A stretch of DNA of 64,000 bases from positions 7,830,922-7,894,921 of the forward strand of contig OX422195.1 in the NCBI GenBank assembly GCA_949130485.1. Direction: 5' to 3'. Position 1 is the first letter of the stretch; each line of letters begins with the position of its first letter. The notes below the pieces were generated by a model that worked only from the letters and a program-made list of their open reading frames with translations, was not told the DNA's origin and made no database searches. The position numbers and the translations under genes were made by a program. Source of the stretch: Agelas oroides (Eukaryota; Porifera; Demospongiae; Agelasida; Agelasidae). Positions 31,316 through 41,950 of this stretch are shown piece by piece.

Positions 31316-31520
31316 CACAGAAACACAAGAAACACGAGAAACACGAGAAACACGAGAAACACGAGAAACACAGAAACACAAGAAACACCCACACACAGTA
31401 TAGGCCTGAGAAACACGAGAAACGCGAGAAACACGAGAAACACAAGAAACACCCACACATAGTATAGGCCTGAGAAACGCGAGAAACACAAGAAACCCCA
31501 GAAACACACACAGAGTATAA
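31316..31520. repeat. 9-bp minisatellite, left array
   Basis: Units of AAACACGAG / AAACACAAG, interrupted by two copies of CACCCACACA.AGTATAGGCC. It is the inverse of the array at 31705-32110. Confidence 0.9.
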
Positions 31521-31640
31521 TCCTGAGAAGCATTAAAACAAACAAACAGAAACATGAGAAGCACCATTAGCAGACCCAACAGTAAAATAGCAAGAAGGGA
31601 GGAGGGTGGGGCTGCTGGTTGGTTTAGATTTAGTGTTTAG

Positions 31641-31690
31641 GCTAAGGGTTAGGGTTAGGGTTAGGGTTAGGGTTAGGATTAGGGCTAGGG
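31641..31690. repeat. Interstitial telomere-type (TTAGGG)n
   Basis: About six to seven TTAGGG units with two variants at the ends. TTAGGG is the usual animal telomere repeat. It sits between the two opposed minisatellites inside the foldback. Confidence 0.9.
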
Positions 31691-31704
31691 CCAAGATTAA
31701 GTTA

Positions 31705-32110
31705 CAGCTTGTGTTTTTCTTGTGTTTCTTGTGTTTCTTAGGTTTGTCGTGTTTCTCGGGTTTCTTGTGTTTCTTGTGTTTCTTGTGTTTCTCGTGTTTC
31801 TCGGGTTTCTTGTGTTTCATGTGTTTGCTTGTGTTTGAATTTTACAGGTAGAGTTGGTTGACCAATTTCTTGGGTTTCTTGTGTTTCTTGTGTTTCTTGT
31901 GTTTCTTGTGTTTCTTGTGTTTCTTGTGTTTCTCGGGTTTCTTGTGTTTCTTGTGTTTCTTGTGTTTCTCGGGTTTCTTGTGTTTCTTGTGTTTCTCGGG
32001 TTTCTTGTGTTTCTTGTGTTTCTCAGGTTTCTTGTGTTTCTCGTGTTTCTTGTGTTTCTCGGGTTTCTCGTGTTTCTCGGGTTTCTTGTGTTTCATGTGT
32101 TTGCTTGTGT
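31705..32110. repeat. 9-bp minisatellite, right array
   Basis: Units of GTTTCTTGT with GTTTCTCGG and GTTTCTCGT variants. A 50-bp segment (GTTTGCTTGTGTTTGAATTT, then TACAGGTAGAGTTGGTTGAC) occurs twice, at about 31822 and 32098. Repetitive open frames on both strands are artefacts. Confidence 0.9.
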
Positions 32111-32433
32111 TTGAATTTTACAGGTAGAGTTGGTTGACCAATCAAATTACAGCTTAGAAAGGTCACGTGCATGTCACACTTTAGCTGTTTTGACCAATTA
32201 GGAGAGACCTTAGAAAAGGTACCCCGGGATGGCTCTGAACTGAACGAACGGTTGGCGAGTTTTAATTTTTGGATAGTGAATCCGTTATTTCGGAAATACG
32301 GTCAACGTCGTCCAAAATCCAAAACTTTTGATTTTTGGAAATTGGACTGGGATTTCGAAATTTGGACTCCGCGCGCCCCGTATTCCGTAATTCATAGTAT
32401 TGGGTTTCGGTTGGCGGAAATATACACGGACCC

Positions 32434-33844
32434 TACTATATCACTGTAAAAACAAATTTGCTGTTTTAGCAAATTATTTCGTTACTACAATTGCGTGACT
32501 ATCCTTCCTACGCTAATTCAAAGAATGTAGTGCTTGTAAAACATTTTGTGGGAGGCTATTAAAGTTTACTCATGTATCAGCTCCCACTGCATGAATCTTT
32601 TCCAGCACTGCATTCATAAAACTTTATAGTAAGGATAGTCACACAACTGTAGTAACCAAATACTTAGCTAAAATAACAACTTTGTTTTTGCAGTGATATC
32701 TGTCACAATCTGACTTGGGATTTTATTCGACTGATGTGATAGATTGTATAATCTCTGCCTCAGTCAACTGGTTGCTACAGTTTGAGAATGGTCTCACAGT
32801 TGTATTTGGTTCGTATACATCCTCTAAAAGAGAAGTAACATAACTAACAGCAAAGCAAAACACTCACAGCTTACGCAACAGAATGCTCAGAGATAAATAA
32901 TCATGAGCATGCATGCGGTAGCTACTGCAGCTGTTCCTGCACTCATCTGGAGAGCCATGTCAAGACCAGTTGCAAAAACACTTAGAAATTGAATTTGTCT
33001 GAATAGAAGTCAAGTAGCTCTGTCACTTACCGTTACATGCCTTACACATGTATCAATTGTTAAATTGCTGGATTCTGCAAGGTTGGTGACTGTTATGTAC
33101 TGTGATCAGACCATTTATTTAGCTGTGCTATGAATCCACCCAAATCTGACCTGAACATCATGTGTGCATATCATGTGATTACTACAGTGTACATTAGAGA
33201 CTATAGCAACATGCGCAACAATGTAGGTGTCAACAGTGATTGTCTAGCATTGAATCATGTGATGAGTGGACTTGACACTATACAATAGTACACTACTGTG
33301 ATTGCATTGCTTTGAACCATAAGACAATAGTGTACTACCATAGTTATAAAAATTAAGTGCCAATTCCAGTGATAAGTGAGTCTATCAAAATTCACAGTTC
33401 AGCATTCCGTGTATCCACTAATGACTGAGCTCCATCTAGGTACTAAGGAAGCCCTCAACTGTGGGTGGGGAGCAAACTATCATATTAGGTTAGCATACAG
33501 TACAAGCAGAGCAATGCATGGATGACAGTCTATAGTATCACCCTAGAAGACATCCAGTCACACACACAAATACGAAGGAAAAAAAGTTATAATACACACA
33601 TAACCAATTGTAGTCACTTGTGTGTCACCCTTAGAGGCATTTGCAACCGGGAATCAACTGATCAACATACGCTTTTAAGAACTGATAAAAAGATCAAAAG
33701 TAACCTCTGACCTCTGAGTGACAAAGATCAAGTTATCAGCAAAGAGTAAGGTGACATGGCTACCATCTACTGTAAATCAAACAAGCATAAATCAAGAAAT
33801 TCAGAAGGGAGGCAAATCAAGCACTTTTTTCATTTAAAAATTTA
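32434..33844. other. Receptor-unit remnant without an intact gene
   Basis: About 32455-32700 is an imperfect inverted repeat (AACTTTGTTTTTGCAGTGAT against ATCACTGTAAAAACAAATTT). At 32766-32830 is a minus-strand fragment resembling the N terminus of R9 (AGAGGATGTATACGAACC; it stops after eight codons). At about 33027 is the conserved receptor-upstream donor block. At 33350-33480 is the GTGCCAATTCCAGTGATAAG segment also found just left of MED7 at about 60230. The rest is not recognised. Confidence 0.6.
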
Positions 33845-34780
33845 GATTCTGGTCACAAATGCCATGTGTGTTCCACGGGGCTACAGACAAAGCTTGCTCA
33901 ATCCTGAAGGAGAGCAGTGAGTCACTAAGCCAAGCCACCAGCACCATTCCTCCACAACTGCTGGGGGAGAGGGAACCAGGAGGCAGGGAAGAGGAGGAGT
34001 ATATGGACACCAGCTCTGCTGCTACAGCTGCATCTGTGAGTACTTGTAGACAGCTCACAGTTAGCATTCAGGCTAGTCAGAATACACACCTCACAAAACA
34101 TTAAGTATCACTGAACAGCCAGCTGCACTACATGTATCCATGGTAACTTACCTCAGTATGACTACACAGCTGTAATACTTGTATCCATGGTGACTTACCT
34201 CAGCACCTGAGTTAGGGTCTCCTCTCTCTGTTTCTTCTGTCTCTCCATGATGACACGCAGTGTCTCCCAAGCCTACGGAAGGGGAGAAGGAAGAGACTGT
34301 AACAATACATGATGACACACAGTGTCTCCCTAGCCTACGGAAGGGGAGAAGGGGGAGTCTGTAAAAATACATGATGGCACACAGTGTCTCCCTGGCCTAC
34401 GGAAGGGGAGAAGGGGGAGTCTGTAACAATACATGATGACATGCAGTGTCTCTCTGGTCTATGGAAGGGGAGAAGGGGGAGTCTGTGACAATACATGATG
34501 AGACGCAGTGTCTCCCTAGCCTACGGAAGGGGAGAAGGGAGAGTCTGTAACAACACATGATTTAGTACATACAGTGTCTCTCTGGTCTATGGGAAAGGGT
34601 CTGTAACAATACATGATTGTACACAGCATTTCCTTGGCCTACAGGAGGGGAGGGGACTCAAAACTGAGATTGTCAGCTCAGCTCAGGATAGGTCATGCCG
34701 GCTACTCACCTGGTGAGGTCTGCGCTTGTTGATCAGGTGATGCATGTTGATGAAGAGAACACCAAGATCGGACAATGTGT
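33845..34780 (-). pseudogene. Partial MED7 copy (exons 4-6)
   Basis: Duplicate of the 3' half of MED7 (60757-61541). Exon 4 copy at about 34706-34774 and exon 5 copy at about 34190-34265 are on the minus strand as in the parent, separated by an expanded ~62-bp tandem repeat. The exon 6 copy (about 33883-34035) is inverted, reading ATDKACSILKESSESLSQAT on the plus strand. The exon 4 copy loses its acceptor side after CACCAAGATCGGA. No exons 1-3 are present, so it cannot encode MED7. It lies inside the receptor array about 26 kb from its parent. Confidence 0.85.
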
Positions 34781-34977
34781 CATTGCAGTCGGTGGCAAGC
34801 TAATTACTGGTTGCATGCGTCTAATGCTAGTAAACTGGCCTGCTATTGAGCAGCTCTAGCTCTCCACTAGGCCCAGCTCCACCCCCACAAGAAAGGAGTG
34901 AGGTACAATGTGTGGCCAAGTTGCGACCAACAGCCCTGTATATGCACAGTAAGGAGATTAACCATGATATTATCTAT

Positions 34978-35180
34978 GATGAACCCTAGGGATCGGGTGA
35001 ACGTGATCCTGGTTAGCCAGAATGACCCACTTTGTAGCAGTTTCCTAGAGAACCTGGGGTTCTTCTGCTCGCTCCTTCCACCCGCGTGAGCAACAGCACC
35101 TTCATCCTTCTCAGATGCAGTTGCTTGTCATTTCCAGAGTCAGCTCACTGTCCACTGCAGAGTTAGTGTTTGCCATGTTC
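34978..35180 (-). pseudogene. LMF1 exon 1 copy, left of R4
   Basis: About 200 bp matching LMF1 exon 1 (20893-21091) including the GATCGGGTGAACG.GATCCTG and GCTCGCTCCTTCCAC segments and the start region (GTTTGCCATGTTCC). Several base changes and small indels break the frame. It sits about 250 bp from the 3' end of R4, the same layout as native LMF1 next to R1. Confidence 0.85.
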
Positions 35181-35431
35181 CAGGAACAGCAATGAAAGTT
35201 TGAAGTTCAAAAGTTTGCAGCTTCTGTGTTAGTCTGTGCACTCGGGTCTGGCTTCACCAGTGTGTGTTGTGTTGTCTCATGAAGCAGCTGTATTTTAACA
35301 AATACGTGTACACAGTGACCAAAAATTGTACATGAAATTTACGAAGAAATCATATGCTAAAACAGAAACAAACAAACAAATGAAACAAAACAAAAACCCT
35401 GCTAACTAACTTTTCAGTAGCATGAGTCTTG

Positions 35432-36576
35432 TTATGAGTTTATTACAGTGCCATATTCTGTACCACCACCACCATCAGCCAAAAGTGTTTGTTCATCTTC
35501 AGTGGTGACATCAGTAAATGCCCCTGTGTGTGGCACATCAAAGAAGGTTGCACTTGGTACTGTCACACGATGAGAGTGGCTGGGTGCAGTTGCAGGTTCT
35601 TGTAACTGATCTACTCTTGGTGCATTTTCTCTTTCACAGCAGCTATGGAAACATCTCCATTCAGCTGCAGCTCTCTTAATTGCTCTCCAACGAAACAGGT
35701 TAAAGGAATAGAGGTACAACAGGAAGGCAATGGGAAATATCAGTTGGTTGACAGGGAGTATGGCAGCATATAGCACCTCCAAAGCAATGAGCAACTTTGA
35801 CAACTTATCAGGCTTGACTAAATAGATCATCATACCCAAAGATGCTCCAATGCTGAATACCACTGAAATTATGGTTAATACAACAAAGAATACCAGCAAG
35901 ATGAGTGTTCGGCGGAGTGTTATTCTTGTTTCCCTGTACTCGCGGGCCAAGCGGCAGAATACAATAGATAGTGCTGTTGTGATCACAAAAATCCCAACTA
36001 AATCAATGGCACCAACAAATGTTGGTACTAGACCTGAAATGAACACATGATTGGTAGAGTTCTCTCCTACTAGATTTATGAATCTCGTGAGTGATATTCT
36101 GCATAATTGTGGCTGCAGTAGAAGATATCCCCAATGGGCCAATGGCAAGATGTAGGCAAGTGGAAATGCTAATACAATAACAATGAAGAGGCACTCCATA
36201 GCTACACAAAAGCATGTTGATCTTGACAGTCTGGGGAATGGATTTCCCCTGATCTGTTCACAAACCTTATATGGTAGAAAGACAATTATGCCAAAGACTG
36301 AGAGGGAACCTGCTGTAGCACTGCACTGCCAAACAATGCTAATCACAGTGCAGAATGATTCTTGCTCGCTGTACTCAAACAAAGTAGCATAGCCTACTGT
36401 CAGGCAAGCCTCTTGGATGGCAGTGAAGATCATTAGGCATAGAAGCAACCGTTGCAAAGTGCTGGTATAGGCCTTGTGGAATATGAGGAGCAGAAGTATC
36501 AAAGTTATAACCACCAGACACACAGTTGCTGCAATGCTTCCAGTAAGTTTGATGATCAAATTAACGTCTGGCTAAT
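35432..36576 (-). pseudogene. R4, receptor-like gene with early stop
   Basis: An otherwise open frame of about 375 codons with all seven membrane segments, NITS-type outer loop sites and the tail VPSATFFDVPHTGAFTDVTT ... GTVINS. However, the conserved start reads ATG GAT TAG (36576 onward), and no other ATG precedes TM1; the open segment after the stop begins at a TTG. Either this is a freshly dead copy, or translation begins from an unseen upstream exon that skips the stop. The body shows no other disruption, so the loss seems recent, or the stop may be an allele or an assembly error. Confidence 0.7.
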
Positions 36577-38394
36577 CCATCCTCTATGAAAGAGAAGGAA
36601 ATACAGCAAGCAAAAAAAGCTTGATACAAAAGTTAGCTACAACCCAGCATGCATGGTACACCTACTGCAGTTAGTTGTACAACTTAATGTCCAGAAGAGA
36701 ATGATTCAGCAAGACCAACTGTGTGTGCAGATCAGTTGCAACACTTTTGGAAATTTAGCTGACTAACTAATACTGTCAAGTAGCTCTATACCTTACCATT
36801 GACGCATATACTTCTTTATAGCTTTGCACACGCACCAGCTGGCAAACAAAAACTATATCGATATGTCTACAAATTGATGATGAAACCAGTTTGGAAACCG
36901 GCTAGGAGTTTGGGAACCACCTGCATGCATGTGAAACGATTACCATTAGTATGTAGCATAGTGCACAATACAGTGTGTACTATGTAGAAAGTACTATGTG
37001 TCAGCATGGCTATATTATCTAGCAATGATCTTATTATATATTCCCCAGAATCTCTGGAATTGTTTGCTGATATGAGAGTACAGCATGTGCCAACTCCAGA
37101 AATAAGGGGATCTACCACACCAGCATTTTGTGTGTACATGTATATCCACCAGGAACTGAACTCCATGCATCTTGGTAGGAAGTCCTCAACTCATGAAGAT
37201 ACTAGCTACAAAGAGTGCTAACTAACAATGTCTTTAATACAGCATCCTATATGTACATGACCCCAAGCACACGTGTGAAACAGGGCAGAGTGGTTTATTT
37301 TTCTGTATGCTCATTGCTACAGAGAAAAATGATTACTAGTGGATTGTTGAGCTCTTACACTAGCTTCGTTCCCAGGCTTCTCCCTGTTTTTCGTACAATA
37401 TGTGACCAAAAAGCTGGGAACGAGGCACAATGAACTTCAAATTAGAGGTCCATATCAAATTGATAACTCAAACTATATACAACCACTATAGTAGCTGTTT
37501 TTCTGTCAGTCAAAAACCAGTGTGTCTTTGCATATGTGTTACTGGAAGCAGCTAAAAGGCAATGCAGTGGTTACTCAATTTCTTATTACCAGGATTGTTT
37601 TCCAGATGCAGGGAGTCACAAGAGTACGAATAAAGCTGGTCGTGTCCGTCCCAGAAATGTGTACATGTATACTATACATATATGTATAGCTACTCCAGCT
37701 TAGTGCTCAGTCTCGGGAATCCCCACAGGGATACTATTGGTGTTATGATCTCTCCATGTAGCTAGTACTGGCCACTTGAAGGTCCTCCTTCTAATTAGTG
37801 GCAAAAGCACATGATGACATCATTTTTATTGTGGAGGAAACAAAATCAATTTAACATCATCTTCCACTCTTATTAGTGGTGATGTACCTCTGATTCAATT
37901 ATGTATCACATGGCACACTTGTGGCCTTGAAACATAACCAAACTCAGGTACAAAACAACCCTGGTAACTAAACCACTGTCTCTTCACTTGATGGCAACAG
38001 TAGCCAAACAAGCAACCAGTTCATTTCTGTAAACGTGTTATAAACATTACAACTTACTTGAATACAGCAGCATGCAGCAGCAGTTAATTCCTATATACAT
38101 ATGATTTGTTTGGCCTTTCCAGTGTTGTACTTGCATGATCGATACCTTACTGTACATATAATTACCAGTATGTCACTTTGGCTATGTACCTGAGTTTCCT
38201 ACACTTTGTCTGCATTATGGCATTAACTTTAAACACAATGTTGTGCTGCCTAGCTGTTTTAGATTCCCAACAGCAAACTTGATGATACCTGCAAATGTCA
38301 TCACATAGAATTAATATAACTATAGCAGCACTGGTGGGACACAGCTCCTACTTGCTGGGGCATGTGCCCCAGTGTGCCCCACCTTGGCTACGCC
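36577..38394. other. Upstream region of R4, duplicated spacer
   Basis: Holds the conserved donor block at about 36790, a family A element at 37366-37433 (GCTTCGTTCCCAGGC ... GCTGGGAACGAGGC), and long stretches matching the spacers at 41.9-43.1 kb, 44.9-45.1 kb and 48.78-48.86 kb (for example CTACTCAATTTCTTATT and CCAGATGCAGGG). No coding segment is supported. Confidence 0.6.
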
Positions 38395-39992
38395 ACTGAT
38401 TGCCTGCACCAAGAACCACCAAAATAGCAGACAAACCCAGTCCAGCATATGAAATGGCATCCAGGGCTAACCCAATGTGTTTACTGGGCACCCACCAGAG
38501 GAGACTGCACCCAGAGCAACAAGTGAGGGGATGGAGTTAGTGGGAATCTGCAAGTGAGGGAGTGGATATAGACATTTCATGTGGCAGACTTCTTCGCAGC
38601 TTTTCAGTGTAGTTGCAGTAAGTTACTGCCATGCCCCTTGGTGAGCAGAGTATTGCACTCCATGGAGGCAGTAGCTAAATGCTGCTCAGGAAGGTTCAGA
38701 AACTATCACAACATAAAAGTGTACTTACTTTAAGGTGCTGTAAGTGAACTAGCTGAGATAGCCACCAGCTCCTTGGTTTCTGTGACAAACTTGCCTACTC
38801 CCGCAGAGGTGGTGCAGGGCTACCAGGAATACCACAACTAGGGAGAGGGAACACCACAGCTGATGTCAACCAACTACAAGACTTTAGTAACGAGCAGGCT
38901 TACATCTGGCTTGTCAAAGCTGTCTCGACTATGCAAGACAAGGGGTAGTCACTTACATGCCTTCTGTTGAAGTGTTGCTGACTGGGATCGGTTCATAAGC
39001 TCCTGCTGGGATCAAGGTGGTGGGTTTTTTTTTGATGTGTAACAACTGTGTTTGATCTCATAGTCTTTCCCTTCTGAGGCTCTGATTGCTTGATTTACAG
39101 TCATTCAAAATGGTAGCCGTGCCTCCTTAGTATGAGGACAATAGGTTGATCTTTGTCATTAGCGGTTCATTGGTCTTGGCTCCATGATGGCTCGTACAAA
39201 GTACAATGATCACTTGACTCCATTTTGATCCCAGTTGCAAACACTTCTACAGCCAATATGTGAAGTGACTAACCCTGGCAAGACTAGCTAGCTAGGCTGC
39301 TCACAGACAACAGAGTGTAACAGGATTTGGGATAATCTGCCTCTGGACTGTGCATGACTAACAATCTGTGCTACTCTGAGGAGGGGGATTCCCTTGCTAT
39401 AGCTCCTGATTAAAGCAAATTTAACTTGTGTTTCAGCTACAGTTTATAGCTAGCTCCCTGGACTAGATGAGCAAGGACAATACAAGACAAACAGAGGGTG
39501 GCAGAGTCTGCCTCAAACAGGCCACATGCACTCATTTGCCAATGCATGCTATTGCATGGTGTGTACATCATCACTTGCCCAGGCTCGCCCACACATGAAT
39601 GTCCTGTTATAATTACTAACAATGAGTTTCTCACGGTCCTAGGGATCGGGTGAACATGATCCTGGTCAGCCAGAATGTCCCACTTTGCAGTGGTTTGCCA
39701 GGGTTCCTGGGAGTGCTTCTGCTCGCTCCTTCCACTTGCGTGAGCAACAGCACCTTCAATCTTCCCAAATGCAGTTGCTCTTCGTTTCCGCAGCTCGCTG
39801 TCTACTGCAGATCCATGATTGTACGAATTTTGATAACTGTGTGTGTGTGTGTGTGTATTATCTTCACAACAACAACAAAACATATTGACATTGTCTTGCA
39901 AGCCAGTCATATTTTTCAATACGGCTACAGGGCTTCATTGGGGGATGGGGAGGGTATTTCCTGAACATGGCGAACACCGACTCTAAAAAGAT
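38395..39992 (-). pseudogene. LMF1 5' fragment copy (exons 1-3)
   Basis: Follows LMF1 from exon 3 (38398-38550; compare TTGCCTGCACCAAGAACCAC, GGGCACCCACCAGAGGA) through intron 2, an exon 2 piece (about 38815-38840, CTACCAGGAATACCACAACT), intron 1 (38850-39420) and exon 1 (about 39640-39820). Frames are broken and exon 3 has deletions. The end that should carry the start codon is inverted: at 39966-39984 ATGGCGAACACCGACTCT reads on the plus strand. It lies directly left of R5, repeating the LMF1-receptor order. Confidence 0.85.
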
Positions 39993-40060
39993 TTAAGAAG
40001 AAATCATATCCTAAAACACACTAGTGTAAACTAAACAGTCAGTAGCACTGAAGAGTTTGG

Positions 40061-41212
40061 TTATGAGTTCATTATAGTGCCATGTCCTCTATCACCACCA
40101 TCTGGTAAAAGTGCTTGTTCTTCATTGGGGACATCAGTAGTCATTCTACTGTGTGGTACGTCAAAGAAGGTTACACTTGGTGCTGTCACACGATGAGAGT
40201 GGCTGGGTGCAGTTGCAGCTTCTCCTACTCTTGGTGCAACTTCTCTTTCACAGCAGCTACGAAAGCATCTCCATTCGGCTGCAGCTCTCTTGATTGCTCT
40301 CCAGCGAAACAGATTAAAGGAGTAAATGTAGAACAGGAAGGCGAGGGGAAATATCAGTTGGATGACAGAAAAACCAACAGCACCGACCAACTCCAAAGTA
40401 TCCATATATGCATTAATGTTGATTGTATCATTTCCCATGGCATCAAAATATACATATATTCCACCTGCAACTATCAGTGGAATAATGGTATATGCAACAA
40501 AGAATCCAAGCAAGACAACTGTTCGACAAAGTGTTATTCTTGTTTCCCTATACTCACGGGCCAAGCAGCAGAATACAACAGATAGTGCTATTGTGATCAC
40601 AAAAATCCCAATGAAATCAAGTAAACTAACAATACCTGGTACTACACCTGACATATCACTTGAAATAATTTTGTCCGAGGTACAATTATCATTCATGAGT
40701 TTCGATATTGATGCCGTTTTGCACAATTGTGGAAGTCTAATATAACTACAATGGGCCAATGGCAACAATGGCAAGATGTAGGCAAATGGGAGCACTAACA
40801 TAACAAAGATGAAGATACACTCCGCAGCTACACGACAGTGTTTTGATCTTGACAGTCTGGGGAATGGATCTCTCTTGAGCTGTTCATAAACCTTATATGG
40901 CAGAAATACAATTATGCCGAGGGTTAAGATGTATGCCACTGTATCACTCCACTGCCAAACAATGTTAATCACGTCACAGAATGGTTCATGCCCATTGTAC
41001 TCAAACCGAGTTGCATAACCTACTGTCATGCAAGCCTCCTGGATGGCAGTGAAGATCATTAGGTACAGAAGCAACCGTTGCAAAGTCCTGGTATAGGCCT
41101 TGTAGAATATGAGGAGCAGGAGTATCAAAGTTATAACCACCAGACACACAGTTGCTGCAATGCTTCCAGTCAGTCTGATGGTGCCTGTCAAATTACTGTT
41201 TGGTTCATCCAT
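40061..41212 (-). CDS. R5, seven-TM receptor-like protein, intact
   Basis: 383 residues, one coding exon, start ATG 41212 in the array-wide context AGAGGATGGATGAACC. The N terminus MDEPNSNLTGTIRLTG has an N-glycosylation site (NLT). TM1 ATVCLVVITLILLLLIFY, TM2 with YLMIFTAIQEACMTVGYA, FCDVINIVWQWSD before TM3, ICL2 QLKRDPFPRLSRSK, a longer second outer loop with further sequons (NDNCTS), TM5 DFIGIFVITIALSVVFC, ICL3 CLAREYRETRITLCRT, a third outer loop with NDT, TM7 QLIFPLAFLFYIYSFNL, then RWRAIKRAAAEWRCF and the tail PSVTFFDVPHSRMTTDV ... GHGTIMNS. Belongs with R1, R3 and R8 by its tail. The outer loops vary most between copies, the inner loops least, as expected if ligands differ but the intracellular partner is shared (inference). 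A donor block for a 5' exon lies near 41630. Confidence 0.85.
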   Translation of the reverse strand: MDEPNSNLTGTIRLTGSIAATVCLVVITLILLLLIFYKAYTRTLQRLLLYLMIFTAIQEACMTVGYATRFEYNGHEPFCDVINIVWQWSDTVAYILTLGIIVFLPYKVYEQLKRDPFPRLSRSKHCRVAAECIFIFVMLVLPFAYILPLLPLAHCSYIRLPQLCKTASISKLMNDNCTSDKIISSDMSGVVPGIVSLLDFIGIFVITIALSVVFCCLAREYRETRITLCRTVVLLGFFVAYTIIPLIVAGGIYVYFDAMGNDTININAYMDTLELVGAVGFSVIQLIFPLAFLFYIYSFNLFRWRAIKRAAAEWRCFRSCCEREVAPRVGEAATAPSHSHRVTAPSVTFFDVPHSRMTTDVPNEEQALLPDGGDRGHGTIMNS

Positions 41213-41696
41213 CCTCTATCGATAGCTATAAAATATATATATATACAGCACAGTTGAAAATTTGGCTGACTATAGCTGACTACTGTTTCTGAGTAGCAGG
41301 GCCATAGCCGCTGGTCAGGTTAGTCCGGTTTCAACAACTTTCCATTCTTCCAGAGATAACGTAGTGTATTATTATCTCTGCTTTTTTTTTTTCAAGTGAA
41401 CGATTAGTCTCGCATGCCTTACGGTCGGAAAGTGCTGTACAATGGTAGATATTCATACATGTGAAACTCGTCGTCTGGCCTCTGAGAAGTATGGTCTCAG
41501 AAGCAATCTCATAGCTTCTAAGTACCAAAATTTTTCTGAGGCCCCCTAGACCCCCCTAGCTGTTACACACGCATTAGTAACCTGACCACTTCAAATCTGA
41601 TGACTACGGCCCTGAGTAGCTCTATCCCTTACCATTGACACATACACTTCACAAGCACCAGGTTGCTGTAACTGCTGGCTTCCAAACTGGTTTCTG

Positions 41697-41950
41697 GTTT
41701 TATATAGTATTAGACATATGTCTAATACTATATAAACCAGAAACCTATGTCTAATACTATATAAACCAGAAACCTATGTCTAATACTATATAAACCAGAA
41801 ACCTATGTCTAATACTATATAAACCAGAAACCTATGTCTAATACTATATAAACCAGAAACCTATGTCTAATACTATATAAACCAGAAACCTATGTCTAAT
41901 ACTATATAAACCAGAAACCTATGTCTAATACTATATAAACCAGAAACCAG
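41697..41950. repeat. 29-bp tandem repeat with inverted first unit
   Basis: About eight units of CCTATGTCTAATACTATATA plus AACCAGAAA. Just before them lies one inverted partial unit (CTGGTTTTATATAGTATTAG), so the array can fold onto its own start. It lies in the upstream spacer of R5. Confidence 0.95.

Larger units (their letters stand above)
31015..32433. repeat. Second foldback element, minisatellite-filled
   Basis: Inverted arms of about 200 bp (31018-31214 and 32236-32432): ATATTTCCGCCAACCGAAAT ... TTTCGGTTGGCGGAAATATA, with GGGGCGCGCGGAGTCCAAAT and ATCAAAAGTTTTGGATTTTG. It shares the outermost word (GTATATTTCCGCCAAC) with the 29623 element, so they belong to one family. The interior carries two 9-bp minisatellites in opposite orientation and TTAGGG repeats. 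Confidence 0.9.

Noticed and set aside
31239-32127. KHKKHEKHEKH and FLVFLVFLV repeat proteins
   Set aside because: Translations of the 9-bp minisatellites.
33859-34104. New plus-strand gene of 81 codons
   Set aside because: Its protein is MED7 exon 6 sequence in an inverted partial duplicate. The flanking codons are intronic.
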